From Bacteroidales bacterium (GTDB taxonomy: Bacteria; Bacteroidota; Bacteroidia; Bacteroidales; P3), in the NCBI GenBank assembly GCA_017480145.1, contig JAFVBF010000036.1, positions 1 through 64,000 on the forward strand: a stretch of 64,000 bases of DNA, given 5' to 3'. The notes beneath the pieces are model-generated. The model was not told where the DNA came from. It searched no databases and was given only the letters and a program-made list of their open reading frames with translations. Within the stretch, counting starts at the first letter, position 1; every line of letters begins with the position of its first letter. The translations under genes and the position numbers were made by a program. Positions 50,995 to 60,279 of this stretch are shown in pieces.

Positions 50995-51819
50995 TTAGTT
51001 TAACATACGACGTGTGACTGTGTCAAACCAACGTGTTGGCAGCAGCGCATGAAACAATGGAATGACAAATGAGCCAAAGCCATCGCGATAGCGAATACGA
51101 GGACGGCTGGATAGCACCGCACGCTGTATGGAGCGTGCAACCCTGTCAGCAGGCGTTGCATAGCGGGCATAGCCCTGCTTGAAAAAGGATGCCTGACGGG
51201 AAGATGAGGCCATGTAGGGGGTGCCTTGAGAAATCGATACAAGATGGTCCATTGCTATATCAGCCCACTCCGAAGCTATCATACCTGGCTCTATGAGAAC
51301 CACCTGAATGCCGAAGTCACGCACTTCCATACGCAGACAGTCACTAAGCGACACCACGGCGTGCTTGGAGGCATGGTACCACCCTCCACGTGGTTCGTTA
51401 AAATGGCCAGCAATGGAGGCCACATTGACAATGCGTCCAGCCCCCTGCCGCCGCATAATGGGCAGAATCAGCTGCGTGATACGCGCCAAGCCAAAGACAT
51501 TAACCTCCATCTGGTGTCGAGCCTCATCCATAGGCACCGTTTCCAATGCTCCGTAAGAGCCATAGCCAGCATTGTTCACCAATGCATCCACACGACCCTG
51601 TTCCCTTATGATCATGTCGATAGCCGACAAGATGGAAGCATCATCCGTAATATCCAGCCGAACCAAATGAGCCCCTGCCTCGGACAACTTCTGCATCCGT
51701 TCCACCCGACGGGCCGCAGCATAGACAATACAGCCTTTGCCAAGCAACCTCAGGACCGAGGCCTCCCCTATGCCCGACGACGCCCCCGTAACTAAAACAA
51801 CATTCGACTTATTATCCAT
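50995..51819 (-). CDS. Short-chain dehydrogenase/reductase
   Basis: A 274-residue NAD(P)-dependent enzyme. The cofactor loop is VTGASSGIGEAS near the N-terminus, NNAG follows (ALVNNAGYGSYG), and the active site is the serine of NVASIAGH with the Y-x3-K of GWYHASKHAVV. The arginine-rich YAAARRVERM segment after strand 2 favours NADPH. The substrate is unknown. The start at 51819 is chosen because the promoter at 51844-51851 would start transcription inside the longer frame that begins at 51846. Confidence 0.92.
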   Translation of the reverse strand: MDNKSNVVLVTGASSGIGEASVLRLLGKGCIVYAAARRVERMQKLSEAGAHLVRLDITDDASILSAIDMIIREQGRVDALVNNAGYGSYGALETVPMDEARHQMEVNVFGLARITQLILPIMRRQGAGRIVNVASIAGHFNEPRGGWYHASKHAVVSLSDCLRMEVRDFGIQVVLIEPGMIASEWADIAMDHLVSISQGTPYMASSSRQASFFKQGYARYATPADRVARSIQRAVLSSRPRIRYRDGFGSFVIPLFHALLPTRWFDTVTRRMLN

Positions 51820-51843
51820 GACCTTGTATTTTAAAATTCGCCA

Positions 51844-51851
51844 CAAAGATA
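51844..51851 (-). promoter_or_regulatory. -7 promoter element of the SDR/DUF2156-GNAT unit
   Basis: TATCTTTG on the minus strand, 24 bases upstream of the ATG at 51819; it diverges from the glmS promoter 65 bases away. Confidence 0.6.
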
Positions 51852-51915
51852 GACTTTATTTACAAATGCCCTCATGACCGATAGTTCCGGGGCACACTCA
51901 TATCGAAAAAAAGTG

Positions 51916-51923
51916 TACTTTTG
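51916..51923 (+). promoter_or_regulatory. -7 promoter element of glmS
   Basis: TACTTTTG, 31 bases upstream of the glmS ATG. The leader is short, so a GlmS ribozyme is not present. Confidence 0.6.
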
Positions 51924-51954
51924 CAGTTAATTATTTTTTATAAAGGCAAAATAT

Positions 51955-53826
51955 ATGTGTGGAATTGTTGGATACATAGGTCCCAAGGATGCCTATCCCA
52001 TACTTATCAAAGGGCTTCACCGACTGGAATATCGTGGTTATGACAGCGCAGGAGTGTCGCTCATCAACCAGTCGGGTTCTTTGGTGGTTTACAAGGCCAA
52101 AGGCAAGGTGGCGGCACTGGAAGCCGCTGCCGAAGAGAAAGATATATCGGGCACCATCGGCATAGCCCATACCCGCTGGGCCACTCACGGCGAGCCCAAC
52201 ACCACTAATGCTCATCCGCACTACTCGCAGTCGCATAGCCTGTCACTGGTGCACAACGGTATCATAGAGAACTACAAGACCCTACGAACCGAGCTGGAGA
52301 AAAACGGCATGACCTTTCAGAGCGAAACCGACACTGAGGTTCTGGTGCAATTAATAGAATATCTGCAAACCACCCACCATTGCGACCTCATCACCGCCGT
52401 ACATCTGGCCCTGAAAAACGTCATTGGAGCTTACGCTATCGCTATTTTGGACAAGCGTAATCCCAATCAGCTCATTGCCGCACGCAAAGGCAGCCCCTTA
52501 GTCATCGGCGTGGGCAAAGGCAATGAAACCGCCGCCCCTGGAGAGGCGGAATTCTTCCTGGGTTCCGATGCCACTCCCATTATTGAGTACACCAATCAGG
52601 TTATCTATTTGCAAGACGAGGAAATAGCCCTGCTCAACCGCAATGGCAAACAACTGATAACCAACCTCGAATCGGTGCAGCAGACCCCGCAGCTGGTGAC
52701 GTTGCAGATGAATCTGGACGAATTAGAGAAAGGCGGCTACGCCCACTTCATGCTCAAAGAAATTTTTGAACAGCCCAATGCCATACGCAATTGCTTGCGC
52801 GGACGCATTGACCGTGACACCCTCAGCATCAAACTGAAAGGAGTGGATGAGAGCAAAGACCGCCTATTGACAGCACGACGCATCATCATCTGTGCCTGTG
52901 GCACATCGTGGCACGCCGCCCTCATTGGCAAATACTTCATCGAAGAAGCCGCCAAAATACCCGTGGACGTAGAGTACGCCTCTGAATTCCGCTACCGCAA
53001 TCCCGTAATAGACAAAGACGACGTGGTAATCGCCATCTCTCAAAGTGGAGAGACGGCAGACACTTTGGCAGCCATTCAGTTAGCGCAATCGCATGGTTGC
53101 TTTGTTTATGGAATCTGCAACGTGGTTGGCTCCTCCATTGCCCGAGCCACTGACAGCGGCACCTTCATTCATGTTGGACCCGAAATAGGTGTAGCATCCA
53201 CCAAGGCATTCACGGGACAGCTTGTGTCGCTCATTATGTTCGGCCTGGCTCTGGCCAAAGAGAAAAAGACCCTCAGCGAGACACTCTATCACGAAATCAT
53301 CAACGACCTAACGCTTATTCCGGAGAAGATGCAACAGACACTCGACAATTCCAAAGGCATCGAGCAGTTTGCCAAAATCTTCACCTACTGCAAAAACTGC
53401 ATCTATCTCGGGAGAGGATATAACTACCCCGTGGCTCTCGAAGGGGCATTGAAGTTAAAGGAAATCAGCTATATTCACGCCGAGGGATACCCTGCTGCCG
53501 AAATGAAGCACGGCCCCATCGCCCTGGTGGACGAAGAGATGCCCGTAGTGGTTATAGCCCCCCGACGTGGCATGTACGAAAAAATTGTCAGCAACATACA
53601 GGAAATCAAATCGCGCAACGGGCGCATACTTTCGATTGTCACCGAGGGAGACACCCAAGTGAAAAACATGAGTGACTTCTGCATCGAGGTGCCCGACACA
53701 CGAGATAGCTTCGCTCCCCTACTATCGGTAATTCCCCTGCAGCTATTGTCTTACCACATTGCCGTAGCCAAGGGTCGCAATGTGGACCAACCTCGCAATT
53801 TGGCCAAAAGCGTGACAGTAGAATAG
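51955..53826 (+). CDS. glmS: Glutamine--fructose-6-phosphate aminotransferase (isomerizing)
   Basis: A 623-residue enzyme that makes glucosamine-6-phosphate, the first step to peptidoglycan and lipid A amino sugars. The N-terminal glutaminase domain starts MCGIVGYIG (Cys2 nucleophile) with HTRWATHGEPNTTNAHPH; two SIS isomerase domains follow (ACGTSWHAALIGKYFIEEAA, then GRGYNYPVALEGALKLKEIS), ending PRNLAKSVTVE. The length is usual. It has its own promoter, diverging from the SDR gene. Confidence 0.97.
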   Translation: MCGIVGYIGPKDAYPILIKGLHRLEYRGYDSAGVSLINQSGSLVVYKAKGKVAALEAAAEEKDISGTIGIAHTRWATHGEPNTTNAHPHYSQSHSLSLVHNGIIENYKTLRTELEKNGMTFQSETDTEVLVQLIEYLQTTHHCDLITAVHLALKNVIGAYAIAILDKRNPNQLIAARKGSPLVIGVGKGNETAAPGEAEFFLGSDATPIIEYTNQVIYLQDEEIALLNRNGKQLITNLESVQQTPQLVTLQMNLDELEKGGYAHFMLKEIFEQPNAIRNCLRGRIDRDTLSIKLKGVDESKDRLLTARRIIICACGTSWHAALIGKYFIEEAAKIPVDVEYASEFRYRNPVIDKDDVVIAISQSGETADTLAAIQLAQSHGCFVYGICNVVGSSIARATDSGTFIHVGPEIGVASTKAFTGQLVSLIMFGLALAKEKKTLSETLYHEIINDLTLIPEKMQQTLDNSKGIEQFAKIFTYCKNCIYLGRGYNYPVALEGALKLKEISYIHAEGYPAAEMKHGPIALVDEEMPVVVIAPRRGMYEKIVSNIQEIKSRNGRILSIVTEGDTQVKNMSDFCIEVPDTRDSFAPLLSVIPLQLLSYHIAVAKGRNVDQPRNLAKSVTVE

Positions 53827-53858
53827 GGCTTTTGAGTCGAACAACTGACGCAAAAGCC
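53827..53858 (+). terminator. Stem-loop after glmS
   Basis: GGCTTTTG (53827-53834) pairs with CAAAAGCC (53851-53858), extended by GTC/GAC, directly after the glmS stop. No T-tract follows, so it may be a processing or stabilising hairpin. Confidence 0.5.
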
Positions 53859-53921
53859 AACTGTGACTGAACTTTGTGACAGAACTTACACTTACCCAAA
53901 CAAAATAGCCATATAAACATT

Positions 53922-55124
53922 ATGCATAACATCCGCAAAATAACCCAAGATCTATACTATGTGGGAGCCAGTGACCGTCGTCTGGCTTTATTTGAAAACG
54001 TTTACCCTATTCCTCGTGGCGTGTCATACAACAGCTACGTGCTGCTTGACGAAAAAAACGTGATACTCGACACTGCTGATGCCGCCATCGGCCAGCAATT
54101 TTTTGAAAACGTGGAAGCAGCCCTGAATGGACGGACACTGGACTACTTGGTGGTGAACCATATGGAGCCCGACCACTGCGCACTCATCGAGGACCTGCTG
54201 CTCCGCCATCCAACCGTAACCATTGTTACCAATGCCAAGGCGGCCACCATGATACGGCAGTTCTTCACTTTTGATCTTGACAGCCACCTCCACATCGTCA
54301 AGGAGGGCGATAATCTCACCACTGGACGTCATACGCTAACCTTTGTCAACGCACCAATGGTTCACTGGCCAGAGGTAATGGTGACATACGACACCACCGA
54401 TAAAATCCTTTTCTCGGCTGATGCTTTTGGCACTTTTGGAGCACTGAACGGCAATATATTCGCTGATGAGGTCCACTTCGACCGCGACTGGCTGGACGAT
54501 GCCCGCCGCTATCTGGTCAACATTGTTGGCAAATATGGCCCCCAAATACAATCCATACTAAAAAAGGCTGCTGGACTTGACATCCAGATGATCTGCCCAC
54601 TGCATGGTCCCATCTGGCGCCAAGATCTGGGCTACCTCATTGATAAATATGACCTTTGGAGTCGCTACCAGCCCGAGGAGCAGGGAGTCCTTATTGTCTA
54701 TGGCAGCATTTATGGCCACACTGCGGCTGTGGCCGAAAAAATGGCCTCACTGCTGGCCGAACACGGTGTGAAAAACATCGCCATGTATGACGTAAGCCAC
54801 ACAGACGTAAGCTATCTTGTGAGCGAAGCCTTCCGTTTCAGCCACATCGTTCTCGCCTCCTCAACCTACAACAACGGCATTTTCACCCCCATGGAGAACC
54901 TACTAATGGACCTCAAAGCTCACAATCTGCAGAACCGAACCGTGGCCATCATCGAAAACGGCTCATGGGCACCCGTCAGCGGCAAACTCATGCGAACCCT
55001 GGTGGAAGAGATGAAGGGTATGACCTTTGCTGGCGACACTTTAACCATCAAATCCGCCATGAAAGAAGAGCAGCTGCCCGCCCTCCAGCAACTGGCCGAC
55101 ACCCTGGTGGCAACAATACAATAA
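53922..55124 (+). CDS. Flavodiiron protein (FprA-type oxygen/NO reductase)
   Basis: A 400-residue soluble protein. The metallo-beta-lactamase-like domain (1-about 250) carries the diiron ligands H-x-E-x-D-H (NHMEPDHCAL, His80, Glu82, Asp84, His85), the histidine of MVHWPEVM, the aspartate of FSADAFGTFG and the histidine of CPLHGPIW. A flavodoxin domain follows (about 255-400) with the FMN loop VYGSIYGHTAAVAEKM. The enzyme reduces O2 to water and/or NO to N2O with electrons from a rubredoxin-type partner. The reverse rubrerythrin downstream, with its own rubredoxin domain, would be a natural neighbour but is now separated by a restriction-modification system. Confidence 0.94.
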   Translation: MHNIRKITQDLYYVGASDRRLALFENVYPIPRGVSYNSYVLLDEKNVILDTADAAIGQQFFENVEAALNGRTLDYLVVNHMEPDHCALIEDLLLRHPTVTIVTNAKAATMIRQFFTFDLDSHLHIVKEGDNLTTGRHTLTFVNAPMVHWPEVMVTYDTTDKILFSADAFGTFGALNGNIFADEVHFDRDWLDDARRYLVNIVGKYGPQIQSILKKAAGLDIQMICPLHGPIWRQDLGYLIDKYDLWSRYQPEEQGVLIVYGSIYGHTAAVAEKMASLLAEHGVKNIAMYDVSHTDVSYLVSEAFRFSHIVLASSTYNNGIFTPMENLLMDLKAHNLQNRTVAIIENGSWAPVSGKLMRTLVEEMKGMTFAGDTLTIKSAMKEEQLPALQQLADTLVATIQ

Positions 55125-55170
55125 CTAAACCATTGACCCACCCGAAAGCTGCCATAAACATACCGTCATT

Positions 55171-55972
55171 ATGAATCAAGCCACATTCTTCAAGCTGCTT
55201 GCAGCAGAAATGAAAACATAAAAAACCTGCTCGAAACCGAAAATAACGAGTGGATTATAAAGGGCTTCATTGATGTGAACAAAAAGATTTACACAATCAC
55301 AAATGACACCAAAGTTATATCCAAAATTATAGAAATCATTCTTATCCCACAACTAGATAATCTTGCCCGTAAGAGTGTTTTGGTACTGGAATTACCCAGT
55401 GCTCAAAACTACTATCCCGATCTAACCTTTAAAGATGTGCACGGGAACTTGTTTGCAGTTGATATTAAATCAAGTTTCTATGACAATAATAAAAAAGTGA
55501 ATGGACTGACACTTGGTTCCTACTGGGGGTATTTTCGAAATCGGGACGTAAAAAAGAGCACCGACTACCCCTATAATGCCTATAAATGTCATTTAGTTAT
55601 TGGAATGCTGTATAAACAAAATATTACCGACCCCCAAAAAAAACATACAGCATCAAGGAATTACAAACTATAAAATCAGTAATTGAGAATTTCATATTCT
55701 TTGTACAGCCTAAATGGAAAATCGCCAGCGATAAAACTGGAAGCGGAAACACAAGAAACATTGGTGGAATTGTTGATATAGACCAACTAATAAAGGGTAA
55801 CGGACCTTTCTCCAAACTTGGAGAAGATGTTTTTGACGACTATTGGATGAATTACTTTAATGCCGCTGATGCCCGAGGGGCAGGAATCGGCAAACCCTAC
55901 TATAATAACCTCGCCACCTATGCAGAGTATCTGAAAAAAAAGCAGTCCATACGCAAGAAAATCCAACGATAA
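55171..55972 (+). pseudogene. EcoRV-like type II restriction endonuclease, reading frame interrupted twice
   Basis: Three frame segments join into one EcoRV-family endonuclease. Segment 1 starts at ATG 55171 (MNQATFFKLLAAEM) and shifts at an A4 tract (55213-55216); segment 2 carries NLLETENNEWIIKGF, then NYYPDLTF and AVDIKSSFYD, the PD...D-x-K catalytic core; it shifts again at A8 (55636-55643); segment 3 carries TYSIKEL, KWKIASDKTGSGNTRNIGG and a stop at 55970-55972. The GSGNTxN text matches the recognition loop of EcoRV as I remember it, so the target is probably GATATC. Both shifts are of the same sense (one A missing or a -1 slip). If both are repaired the protein would have about 267 residues against 245 in EcoRV. 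Decay, slippage or sequence error are possible causes. Confidence 0.85.
55636..55643 (+). other. A8 slippery tract at the second endonuclease frame break
   Basis: In zero frame the sequence reads CAA AAA AAA CAT, giving the heptamer A-AAA-AAA, a classical -1 slippery site; a -1 slip, or addition of one A by RNA polymerase, restores the EcoRV-like frame (ACA TAC AGC). Tract-length change in the DNA would switch the gene on or off. Confidence 0.6.
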
Positions 55973-55974
55973 CT

Positions 55975-56883
55975 ATGTCATCCATAATTGTTCCCCCAAT
56001 AAAATCACAAGGTATTAAGACCAAACTGATTCCTTGGATTAATGATTTAGTTTTATCGTCTGGAATAACACTAGACTCACAATGGATTGAACCTTTTTTT
56101 GGAACGGGGGTAGTAGGTTTTAACTCGCCAATAAGGGGGAATCACATCGTAGGCGATACAAATCCACACATTATCAATTTTTACCGTGCAGTTCAAAATA
56201 ACGAAGTAACCACATTCACGATGCGAGCCTATCTTGAGCAGGAAAGCCGCTTGTTGGCCAATTCTGAAAATGATGGATACGCTCACTTTCGCAAAGTACG
56301 GGATAGGTTCAATAAGCAATATAGTCCTTATGACTTCATTTTTTTATCACGAGCAGGCTTTAACGGAATGATGCGATTCAATCGCAATGGGCAATGGAAT
56401 GTGCCGTTCTGCAAAAAACCAAATCGGTTTTCACCTGCTTACATTACAAAGATATGTAACCAAATAGACAACGTGGCACGTGTTGTCCGGGGAAAACAAT
56501 GGCATTTCTCCAACACCTCATTTGTCGAAACCATACAACAGGCACAGCCAAACGACATAATTTATTGTGACCCGCCCTATTGGGGAAGATATGTAGATTA
56601 CTACAACGGATGGACAGAACAGAACGAGCATCAACTCTATGAAGCCCTATTGAATACTAAAGCAAAGTTTATTCTCTCCACATGGCATCATAATGACTAC
56701 CGCAAAAACGAAATGATCAACAGATATTGGGGCCATTTCAACATCACGACACGAGACCACTTCTACCACAATGGTGGGAAAATTGAAAATCGGCATTCCG
56801 TTATAGAAGCACTGGTCTTCAATTTCGACCCATCCGAAAAACATTCGGTACTACAAGAGAAACAATTGAATATATTTGATTAA
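55975..56883 (+). CDS. Dam-class adenine-N6 DNA methyltransferase (M.EcoRV-like)
   Basis: A 302-residue alpha-class methyltransferase. Motif order: [17 protein letters not shown] and the SAM-binding [12 protein letters not shown] near the N-terminus, [19 protein letters not shown] in the middle, the catalytic [17 protein letters not shown] near residue 200 and the [12 protein letters not shown] segment. These stretches match M.EcoRV (as recalled), so it probably methylates GATATC at the first adenine. It starts 2 bases after the endonuclease stop (TAACTATG) and is intact, so it would protect DNA even if the nuclease is dead. No controller (C) gene is present. Confidence 0.9.
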   Translation: MSSIIVPPIKSQGIKTKLIPWINDLVLSSGITLDSQWIEPFFGTGVVGFNSPIRGNHIVGDTNPHIINFYRAVQNNEVTTFTMRAYLEQESRLLANSENDGYAHFRKVRDRFNKQYSPYDFIFLSRAGFNGMMRFNRNGQWNVPFCKKPNRFSPAYITKICNQIDNVARVVRGKQWHFSNTSFVETIQQAQPNDIIYCDPPYWGRYVDYYNGWTEQNEHQLYEALLNTKAKFILSTWHHNDYRKNEMINRYWGHFNITTRDHFYHNGGKIENRHSVIEALVFNFDPSEKHSVLQEKQLNIFD

Positions 56884-56917
56884 AACATTCGTTTTCCAAC
56901 AAAAAAAAACATTTACC

Positions 56918-57463
56918 ATGAAAAAGAAATTCATCTGCCCTGTCTGCGGCTACGTCCATGAAGGCGACGAGATGCCAGAGAAATGCCCCATCTGCGGCAA
57001 ACCCATGCAAGAAGTGAAAGAAGAGAGCCTCACCTGGGCTGCCGAACACATTGTCGGAGTGGCCAAAGATGCTCCTGAAGACATTCTCAATGACCTACGC
57101 GCTAACTTCAACGGCGAATGCAGCGAAGTTGGCATGTATCTGGCCATGGCTCGTGTGGCACACCGCGAAGGATACCCCGAGGTGGGACTCTATTATGAGA
57201 AAGCCGCTTACGAGGAGGCTGAACATGCGGCCAAATTCGCCGAACTACTTGGTGAAGTACTGACCGATAGCACAGCCAAAAACCTCAAAATGAGAATTGA
57301 TGCTGAAAATGGGGCCACCATGGGCAAAACCGACCTGGCCAAACGAGCCAAGGCATTGGGGCTGGATGCCATCCACGACACCGTACACGAGATGGCACGT
57401 GATGAAGCCCGACATGGGAAAGCCTTTGAAGGACTATACAAACGTTATTTCGACCACAAATAA
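56918..57463 (+). CDS. Reverse rubrerythrin
   Basis: A 181-residue protein with an N-terminal rubredoxin-like domain ([10 protein letters not shown] ... CPICGKPM, four cysteines binding one iron) followed by a ferritin-like diiron domain with E-x-x-H motifs ([45 protein letters not shown]). This order is the reverse of classical rubrerythrin. It acts as an NADH-linked peroxidase/oxygen reductase in anaerobes. The ATG at 56918 gives the standard [11 protein letters not shown] start; the open frame reaches further back to overlap the methyltransferase end. Confidence 0.93.
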   Translation: MKKKFICPVCGYVHEGDEMPEKCPICGKPMQEVKEESLTWAAEHIVGVAKDAPEDILNDLRANFNGECSEVGMYLAMARVAHREGYPEVGLYYEKAAYEEAEHAAKFAELLGEVLTDSTAKNLKMRIDAENGATMGKTDLAKRAKALGLDAIHDTVHEMARDEARHGKAFEGLYKRYFDHK

Positions 57464-57500
57464 ACTCACCCTACACCATAGGGATTATACCACGATGAAA

Positions 57501-57540
57501 TCCGTCGGGAATACTGTAGCGTATTCCCGACGGATTTTTT
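57501..57540 (+). terminator. Rho-independent terminator after the rubrerythrin gene
   Basis: TCCGTCGGGAATAC (57501-57514) and GTATTCCCGACGGA (57521-57534) form a perfect 14-bp stem with a 6-base loop, followed by six T. Confidence 0.92.
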
Positions 57541-57668
57541 CTGATACATACGGCTACCAAGGCAAGTCTTTCGGAGTCCCCGTAAGTGTCATTTTCCGTC
57601 CAGCATTATAACCCTTAGTCCCAAAAGGCTTTCGGAAACAAAATGTTGCATATTCTAAAAAAAAAGAG

Positions 57669-57676
57669 TACATTTG
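57669..57676 (+). promoter_or_regulatory. -7 promoter element of lpxK
   Basis: TACATTTG, 49 bases upstream of the chosen lpxK ATG (57726). Confidence 0.5.
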
Positions 57677-57725
57677 CCTCGCTTATTGGCGTGGACTTTC
57701 ATCACAGCCAGCCGTGGGCTCCGTC

Positions 57726-58829
57726 ATGAAGATACGCAAGATTCTCTCTTTTTGTCTGTTTCCGCTTACAATGTGGTATGCCGTCGTGGTGTTTTTTCGC
57801 AACCTGTTTTTTGATCTGGGATTGCTCCGACAGCAATCACCAGGCATAACAACCATTGGCATTGGAAATCTTGCCTGTGGCGGCACGGGGAAGACGCCGC
57901 ATGTGGAATACTTGCTCCACCTGTTAGCAGACCAGCACAACACCGCCATGCTCAGCCGTGGCTACCGCCGCGAAAGTTCTGGCTTTCAGATAGACGACGG
58001 CACGCACGACAGCAGCTTGCTGGGCGACGAGGCAGCCATGGTGGCCAATAAGTATCCTAACGTCACCGTTGCCGTATGCAAAAAAAGACTGGAGGGCATC
58101 AAGAAACTGCAAGAAAAGGTGGCAGGGCTGCAATTAGTCGTGCTTGACGACTCCTATCAGCACCGCTTTATCAGACCAGCCCTCAACATCCTGCTCACCG
58201 ACTACAGCCATCCTTTTTTTGATGACCACATACTTCCCTTCGGCAATCTACGCGAATCTAAACGAGGCCGCAGCCGAGCCAACATTATCATAGTAAGCAA
58301 ATCACCAGAAAAAATAGACCCCATTACCCGGCACAATATTACTGCGGCTATCAATGCCCGCAACTACCAGAAAGTATTTTTCTCCTATATTAAATACGGT
58401 GATCTCATGCCACTGTTCGAAGGAGAAACCTGCAAAGTCACAGACTTCGAGGACATCTTATGTGTCACTGGCATAGCCAACCCCAAACCGCTGCACGATT
58501 ATCTAAGCAGGAGTGTCCACCTACAGACCATCGTCCATGGCGACCACTATCAATATCACCTTCACGACATTCAGACCATGCTGAAGCAGCTGGATCAGCT
58601 GCCTTCAGACCGACGTGCAATTGTCATTACAGAAAAAGACGCAGCACGTCTGCGAAGCTCACCCCATGCCGACTTGCTGCGTGAAGTCCCCATCTATAGC
58701 ATAGCCATCGAAGTGGCCTTTCACGATAACGGAAGTTACACCTTCGACAGTGAAATCCGTTCCATTGTCAAAGAGAACATTTACTTTCAAGAGAGCCTCC
58801 AATCCAGCCACTTTGTTTCCAAACCATGA
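57726..58829 (+). CDS. lpxK: Tetraacyldisaccharide 4'-kinase
   Basis: A 367-residue inner-membrane kinase that phosphorylates the 4'-position of the lipid A precursor. An N-terminal membrane helix (LFPLTMWYAVVVFFRNLFF) is followed by the P-loop GNLACGGTGKTPHVEYLL (about 47-64), SRGYRRES, DDSYQHRFI and the LPFGNLRE segment of the family. The length is slightly longer than many family members. A GTG start 12 bases upstream (57714) is also open. Confidence 0.95.
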   Translation: MKIRKILSFCLFPLTMWYAVVVFFRNLFFDLGLLRQQSPGITTIGIGNLACGGTGKTPHVEYLLHLLADQHNTAMLSRGYRRESSGFQIDDGTHDSSLLGDEAAMVANKYPNVTVAVCKKRLEGIKKLQEKVAGLQLVVLDDSYQHRFIRPALNILLTDYSHPFFDDHILPFGNLRESKRGRSRANIIIVSKSPEKIDPITRHNITAAINARNYQKVFFSYIKYGDLMPLFEGETCKVTDFEDILCVTGIANPKPLHDYLSRSVHLQTIVHGDHYQYHLHDIQTMLKQLDQLPSDRRAIVITEKDAARLRSSPHADLLREVPIYSIAIEVAFHDNGSYTFDSEIRSIVKENIYFQESLQSSHFVSKP

Positions 58830-59022
58830 CGGGGCCTGCATCACAAACCACTTTATAGCAAGAGCACCCGCCTATCCTAAAGCGTAATAGAATATCGTCC
58901 CAGACAATCGGACTATAAAAACGCCAAGAAAAGGATTGCGCAAGGGGCTGTATAATCTATGCGGACATAGGACGAAACTCGTATCCAAAGCGCAACATAC
59001 CTATCTCGTTAAGGCCGTAACA

Positions 59023-60279
59023 CTACTTCTTGATATACGATAGAAATTCGAGGTCAATGGAAAGTGCCACAAAAGGCTTGACTTTCCACGATTTGACCGT
59101 AATGTTGTCAAGAGTGTGATTGGTATCCACACGACCGCCTTCGGAATGGCTGCTGTCAAGGAGTTCGTACTCGGCAATATTCACCCCACTGATGAGATAG
59201 AAGAAATCGAGGAACCGGAACGAGGCTCCGAGGTAGAAATTCTTGAAAAGATTGCTGCCTCCGAAACCGACATAGACCCCCAGATCGTAGGCAAAGGACT
59301 GGTCGAACTGCTTCATGGTCTGCACCGAACGCACCGTATCACCCTTTTTCAATTCAATGGAGTGGCTGCGATTAAAATACTTAGTCATATCCCACAGCAT
59401 AACGGAGGCTCCCGTAAGAAAGTCAAACTCCACATTGCCTGCATTGCGGTTGCGAACTACCTTTCCATAACTTCCGTCATTTTCTGGAGTGAGAAGGATT
59501 TCCCACTGCGGAGTGCGGAAGAAGCGCATCGCCACGCCCTGTATAGGCCGTACCTTTTTCTTGCGATTGGTGGCCTCGGAAATCTTCGCTTCTGCCGCCT
59601 TAGCACGTTCCTCCATATATTTAGCCTGTTCCTCCTTGCGGATAATTTCTTTCTCATGTGCCGTGACAATGGCCTGTAAAGAGTCGATATGGCGGCGGTA
59701 GCCCGCACTCTGCTGCGCCAGCTGCTCATAACTGGCTTTTTGCTCTTCGAGACGAGCATTCTTCGCCTCTATGTCCTGCTGCAGAAACTCCACCTCGCGA
59801 CTTTTGGCCTCAATGCGAGCGGTTCGGGTGTCTATTTCTGCCTGTAGTTTGACACGGTCTATTGTGGAATTCGTCATGGCCTCACGGTAGAGTTGTTCTT
59901 TTTCGGCCAACAATTGTTCCTTTTCCTGCATGGCCGCCAACTGTTTTTGCATGAGGCTATTTTTCTCTTTTAGTTCGTCCTGATAACGGGCATTGGAGGC
60001 TTCTAAAGAATCGCGCTGACGGGAGAGCCCGTCCAGCTGGTTCTGCAATGTGCGGATGCGCAATGCCGACATGGAGAGGCTGGCAGAATCCTGCACAGCC
60101 GCCTGTTGCAAAGTATGCAGGCTGTCGCGAAGCTGCTGGATGCGAAAGCCGAGGTCTGGACGATCTGCACTATCCTCCACATTGACCATCACAGGTTCCT
60201 GTAACGGAGCCAGCGTGTCCTGCGCCCAGAGGCTGCCAACTGCAACAACAAAGCCTAAAAAGGCAATAATTCGTTTCAT
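59023..60279 (-). CDS. Exported coiled-coil protein with a C-terminal beta-rich domain
   Basis: A 418-residue protein: signal peptide (1-20), a coiled coil of about 190 residues (45-235, rich in Q, E, K, L and R) and a C-terminal domain (about 245-418) with amphipathic strands ([57 protein letters not shown]) ending [13 protein letters not shown], like a small outer-membrane barrel. It could bridge the periplasm, with the coil reaching toward the cell wall. Its ATG overlaps the hisS stop (ATGA, 60276-60279), so it is translationally coupled to hisS. The function is unknown. The 193 bases 58830-59022 downstream contain nothing identifiable. Confidence 0.8.
   Translation of the reverse strand: MKRIIAFLGFVVAVGSLWAQDTLAPLQEPVMVNVEDSADRPDLGFRIQQLRDSLHTLQQAAVQDSASLSMSALRIRTLQNQLDGLSRQRDSLEASNARYQDELKEKNSLMQKQLAAMQEKEQLLAEKEQLYREAMTNSTIDRVKLQAEIDTRTARIEAKSREVEFLQQDIEAKNARLEEQKASYEQLAQQSAGYRRHIDSLQAIVTAHEKEIIRKEEQAKYMEERAKAAEAKISEATNRKKKVRPIQGVAMRFFRTPQWEILLTPENDGSYGKVVRNRNAGNVEFDFLTGASVMLWDMTKYFNRSHSIELKKGDTVRSVQTMKQFDQSFAYDLGVYVGFGGSNLFKNFYLGASFRFLDFFYLISGVNIAEYELLDSSHSEGGRVDTNHTLDNITVKSWKVKPFVALSIDLEFLSYIKK

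Noticed and set aside
51924..51954. glmS ribozyme upstream of glmS
   Set aside because: The predicted leader is only about 25 bases, too short for the ribozyme, which is a Firmicutes feature.
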